The notes below the pieces were generated by a model. That model did not search any database. It worked only from the letters and a program-made list of their open reading frames with translations, and was not told the DNA's origin. 8,075 nt of DNA from Acidobacteriaceae bacterium (GTDB lineage Bacteria > Acidobacteriota > Terriglobia > Terriglobales > Acidobacteriaceae): the NCBI GenBank assembly GCA_030049955.1, contig JASIJX010000592.1, forward strand, positions 1 to 8,075. The letters are read 5' to 3'. This document shows positions 5,889 through 8,075 of the stretch, one piece after another (positions within the stretch are counted from its first letter, which is position 1; each line of letters begins with the position of its first letter). A program made the translations under genes and the position numbers.

Positions 5889-6659
5889 ATGCAATCTTTC
5901 GATCTTTCCGGCCGCTGCGCGGTCGTGATCGGCGGTACGTCCGGCATCGGCCGCGCCATCGCCCTGGCGCTCGCCCATGCCAACGCCGACGTGGTAGCAA
6001 CATCGCGCCGCCCGGCAGAGGTTGAGCAAACCGCCGTTGAGATCGAGCGGATGGGCCGCACAACGCTCCGCGCCACAGTGGATGTCCGCAGCCGCGCATC
6101 GCTCGAAGGTTTGCACGAGCAGGTCATCGCCCGCTTTGGCCGCGTAGACATTCTCGTCAACTCCGCCGGTATCACCGAGAAACGGCCGACGGTCGATTTC
6201 CCTGAAGAAACTTGGAACCGGATTCTCGACGTAAACCTCAACGGAACCCTGCGTGCCTGTCAGGTGTTCGGGCGGACCATGCTTGAGCAAAAGCGCGGCG
6301 CCATCGTCAACGTGGCTTCGCTGTCCACATTCCTCGCCTTCAACGAAGTGACCGCCTATGGAGCGAGCAAGGCGGGTGTCGGCGCGCTGACCAAATCCCT
6401 CGCCGTCGAGTGGGCCAGGCACGGCGTCCGCGTCAACGCCATCGCCCCGGGAATCTTTCCCACCACGCTTAACGAGCAGCTGGTGCGCGGAACGCCGCGC
6501 GGCGCAGAGCTTCTGCAGCGCACGCCCATGGCGCGATTTGGCGAGGCAGACGAAGTGGCCGGCGCGGCCGTCTTTCTTGCCTCTGATGCGGCAAGCTTTG
6601 TCACCGGGCAGATTCTCGCCGTCGATGGCGGGTATCTCGCCAGCGGCGTGAATCAATGA
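5889..6659 (+). CDS. SDR-family NAD(P)-dependent oxidoreductase (second of a tandem pair)
   Basis: A 256-residue classical SDR. Motifs are G15-xxx-G19-x-G21, the segment SRR at 39-41 after the second strand (basic residues here usually indicate NADP(H) preference), NSAG at 91-94, and catalytic Asn116, Ser144, Tyr157 and Lys161, then PGIFPTTLN (187-195) and AVDGGYL (244-250). The four catalytic residues have the same numbers as in the preceding SDR, consistent with paralogy, but the cofactor pocket differs. The ATG at 5889 is preceded by AAGGAG with a long spacing of 12 nt; no in-frame alternative lies closer. The gap to the first SDR is 91 bp and to the GH67 gene 36 bp, supporting one operon. 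A role in reducing or oxidising a sugar acid (for example a fructuronate reductase-type step) fits the neighbours but is inference. Confidence 0.93.
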   Translation: MQSFDLSGRCAVVIGGTSGIGRAIALALAHANADVVATSRRPAEVEQTAVEIERMGRTTLRATVDVRSRASLEGLHEQVIARFGRVDILVNSAGITEKRPTVDFPEETWNRILDVNLNGTLRACQVFGRTMLEQKRGAIVNVASLSTFLAFNEVTAYGASKAGVGALTKSLAVEWARHGVRVNAIAPGIFPTTLNEQLVRGTPRGAELLQRTPMARFGEADEVAGAAVFLASDAASFVTGQILAVDGGYLASGVNQ

Positions 6660-6695
6660 CGTGGCGCAGCCGATCCTGACGGGAGAGCCGGGCGA

Positions 6696-8075
6696 ATGAG
6701 GCGAAAATCCGATCGAGCTTCTTCTCTTCGCACGCGCGTGTTATGTCTCTCCGCCGCGCTGTTGCTGTCTTGTCCGGCGTTTTTTGCGCAATCGCCAGGC
6801 CCCGCCGCGCCGATCCTCGAAACGCCGCTTGGCCCTGGCGATCCCGCATGGCTCGCGTATCGTCCCGTGCATATTGAATCGGTCTTCGGATCGGCCAGCA
6901 ACGTGCCTGACACAATCGTCGTCCTCGGCCACAATGCAATGGAAGATTCCGCCGCGCGCGAGTTGGCCCTCGGCTGGCGCGGCATGTTGGACCGCATCCC
7001 GCGTGTCATCTCGAACGCCACTCCGGCCGCCACTGCGCCCGCGGAGCAACGGATCATCCTTGGCACACAATCCGAATTGCACTTCGCCGCTGCCGGTGCC
7101 GTTCTCTCCGCAGACGCTTACCGCATTCATCGCGATGGCCGTTCGATCGTCATCGAAGGCGGCGACGCACGCGGCGTTCTTTACGGCGCTTTTGCCCTGC
7201 TGCGCGAAATTGCGCAGGAACACCCGCTCGCAGCCATCGACATTCAGTCGGCGCCCTCGGCCGCGGTGCGCTGGACCAACGAGTGGGACAACCCGAACGG
7301 CACAATCGAGCGCGGCTACGCCGGTCCGTCGATATTCTTCGAAAACGGCCAAGCCCGCTCCAAGGTCCGCTCCGATCTCTCCCGCGCCGCCGCCTACGCG
7401 CGCCTGCTCGCCTCGGTCGGCATCGATGGCTGCACCATCAACAACGTCAACGCCGACGCGCATTTGCTCGAACCCGAAAACCTCCATGACATCGCGCGCA
7501 TCGCCGATGTCTTTCGCCCCTACGGCGTGCGCCTGTCACTCTCCATCGACATGAGCAGCCCCGAAAGCATCGGCGGTCTCTCCACCTTCGACCCGCTCGA
7601 TCCGCAGGTTGTTGCGTGGTGGCGTCAAAAGGTCGATGAAATCTACCGCGTAATTCCCGATTTCGGCGGCGTGGTCATCAAGGCCGACTCGGAGGGCCAG
7701 CCCGGTCCCTCGCAATACGGCCGCAGTCCAGCGGATGCTGCGAATGCGCTGGCGCGCGCGCTCGCGCCGCATGGCGGCATCGTGCTCTATCGCGGCTTCG
7801 TCTATAACCACCATCTCGACTGGCGCGACCCCAAAGCCGATCGCGCCCGAGCCGGCTACGACAACTTCCACTCACTCGACGGCAAATTCGACCCGAACGT
7901 CGTCGTGCAGATCAAATACGGCCCCATCGACTTCCAGGTGCGCGAGCCCATTTCCCCGCTCTTTGCCGCGCTACCCAACACCAACGAAGCCATCGAACTG
8001 CAAATCACCCAGGAGTACACCGGCCAGCAGCGCCATCTGGTTTATCTCGCGCCCATGTGGAAGCTCTCGCTCGAT
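6696..8075 (+). CDS. aguA: GH67 alpha-glucuronidase, exported, N-terminal 460 residues
   Basis: This enzyme family releases glucuronic or 4-O-methylglucuronic acid from the non-reducing xylose of aldouronic acids made from glucuronoxylan. The frame is open to the window edge; full members are about 680-730 residues, so roughly the last third is missing. Residues 1-31 are a basic n-region and hydrophobic core with export signal character. A Cys at 26 after LLLS could make it a lipoprotein, or cleavage may follow AFFA. The N-terminal beta/alpha domain spans about 38-180. The (beta/alpha)8 domain begins near RWTNEWDN (192-199). KADSE (329-333) carries the carboxylate-binding Lys329 and the general acid Glu333; Arg366 matches the second carboxylate ligand; Asp412 (GPIDFQVRE) and Glu440 (QITQEYTGQQ) match the general-base pair. 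Spacings agree with the Geobacillus and Cellvibrio enzymes. The start has GGGAG 10 nt upstream and lies 36 bp after the second SDR. Confidence 0.96.
   Translation, partial: MRRKSDRASSLRTRVLCLSAALLLSCPAFFAQSPGPAAPILETPLGPGDPAWLAYRPVHIESVFGSASNVPDTIVVLGHNAMEDSAARELALGWRGMLDRIPRVISNATPAATAPAEQRIILGTQSELHFAAAGAVLSADAYRIHRDGRSIVIEGGDARGVLYGAFALLREIAQEHPLAAIDIQSAPSAAVRWTNEWDNPNGTIERGYAGPSIFFENGQARSKVRSDLSRAAAYARLLASVGIDGCTINNVNADAHLLEPENLHDIARIADVFRPYGVRLSLSIDMSSPESIGGLSTFDPLDPQVVAWWRQKVDEIYRVIPDFGGVVIKADSEGQPGPSQYGRSPADAANALARALAPHGGIVLYRGFVYNHHLDWRDPKADRARAGYDNFHSLDGKFDPNVVVQIKYGPIDFQVREPISPLFAALPNTNEAIELQITQEYTGQQRHLVYLAPMWKLSLD

Noticed and set aside
5152..6656. Minus-strand open frames opposite the two SDR genes (5152-5631, 5698-6099, 5850-6656)
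   Set aside because: Shadows of high-GC coding sequence; both SDRs have complete motifs on the plus strand.
6741..7871. Open frames in other phases or on the minus strand across the GH67 gene (6784-7554 plus, 6741-7487 minus, 7536-7871 minus)
   Set aside because: Low-complexity Arg/Ser/Pro or Ala/Gly products; the GH67 frame from 6696 is open to the window end and contains all catalytic motifs.

Overview
The window looks like a chromosomal piece of an Acidobacteriota genome, probably of the Terriglobia type. This is inferred from a GC-rich sequence and a very large Oar-type TonB-dependent receptor (carboxypeptidase-regulatory-like N-terminus, PLNGRNF plug motif, terminal Phe), a family greatly expanded in that phylum, next to a secreted GH67 alpha-glucuronidase. 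No rRNA, tRNA, CRISPR array or insertion sequence was seen.

Left, minus strand: the first 76 codons of an M20-family metallopeptidase/deacylase (1-230, running off the window) lie downstream of the 1158-residue TonB-dependent receptor (398-3874). The 167-bp gap between them holds a weak nested stem-loop and no clear terminator. Centre: a 341-bp divergent intergenic region (3875-4215) carries two back-to-back, overlapping sigma70-like promoters and a 16-bp near-perfect palindrome with a GTATAC core. The palindrome covers the -10 box of the rightward promoter and abuts the -35 box of the leftward one.

Right, plus strand: four co-directional genes that look like one transcription unit. They are a GntR/FadR-type (FCD) regulator (4216-4941), two SDR-family oxidoreductases (5015-5797 and 5889-6659), and the first 460 residues of a GH67 alpha-glucuronidase with all its known catalytic residues present (6696-8075, running off the window).

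Taken together, the right half reads as a uronate-utilisation operon. Exported GH67 would release (4-O-methyl)glucuronic acid from xylan-derived aldouronic acids, the cytoplasmic SDRs would handle the uronate or a derivative, and the GntR protein would sense an intermediate and repress its own operon and perhaps the divergent receptor. GH67 is certain by motif. The SDR substrates, the receptor's ligand and the operator are inferences. The receptor could instead belong functionally with the peptidase gene that follows it.
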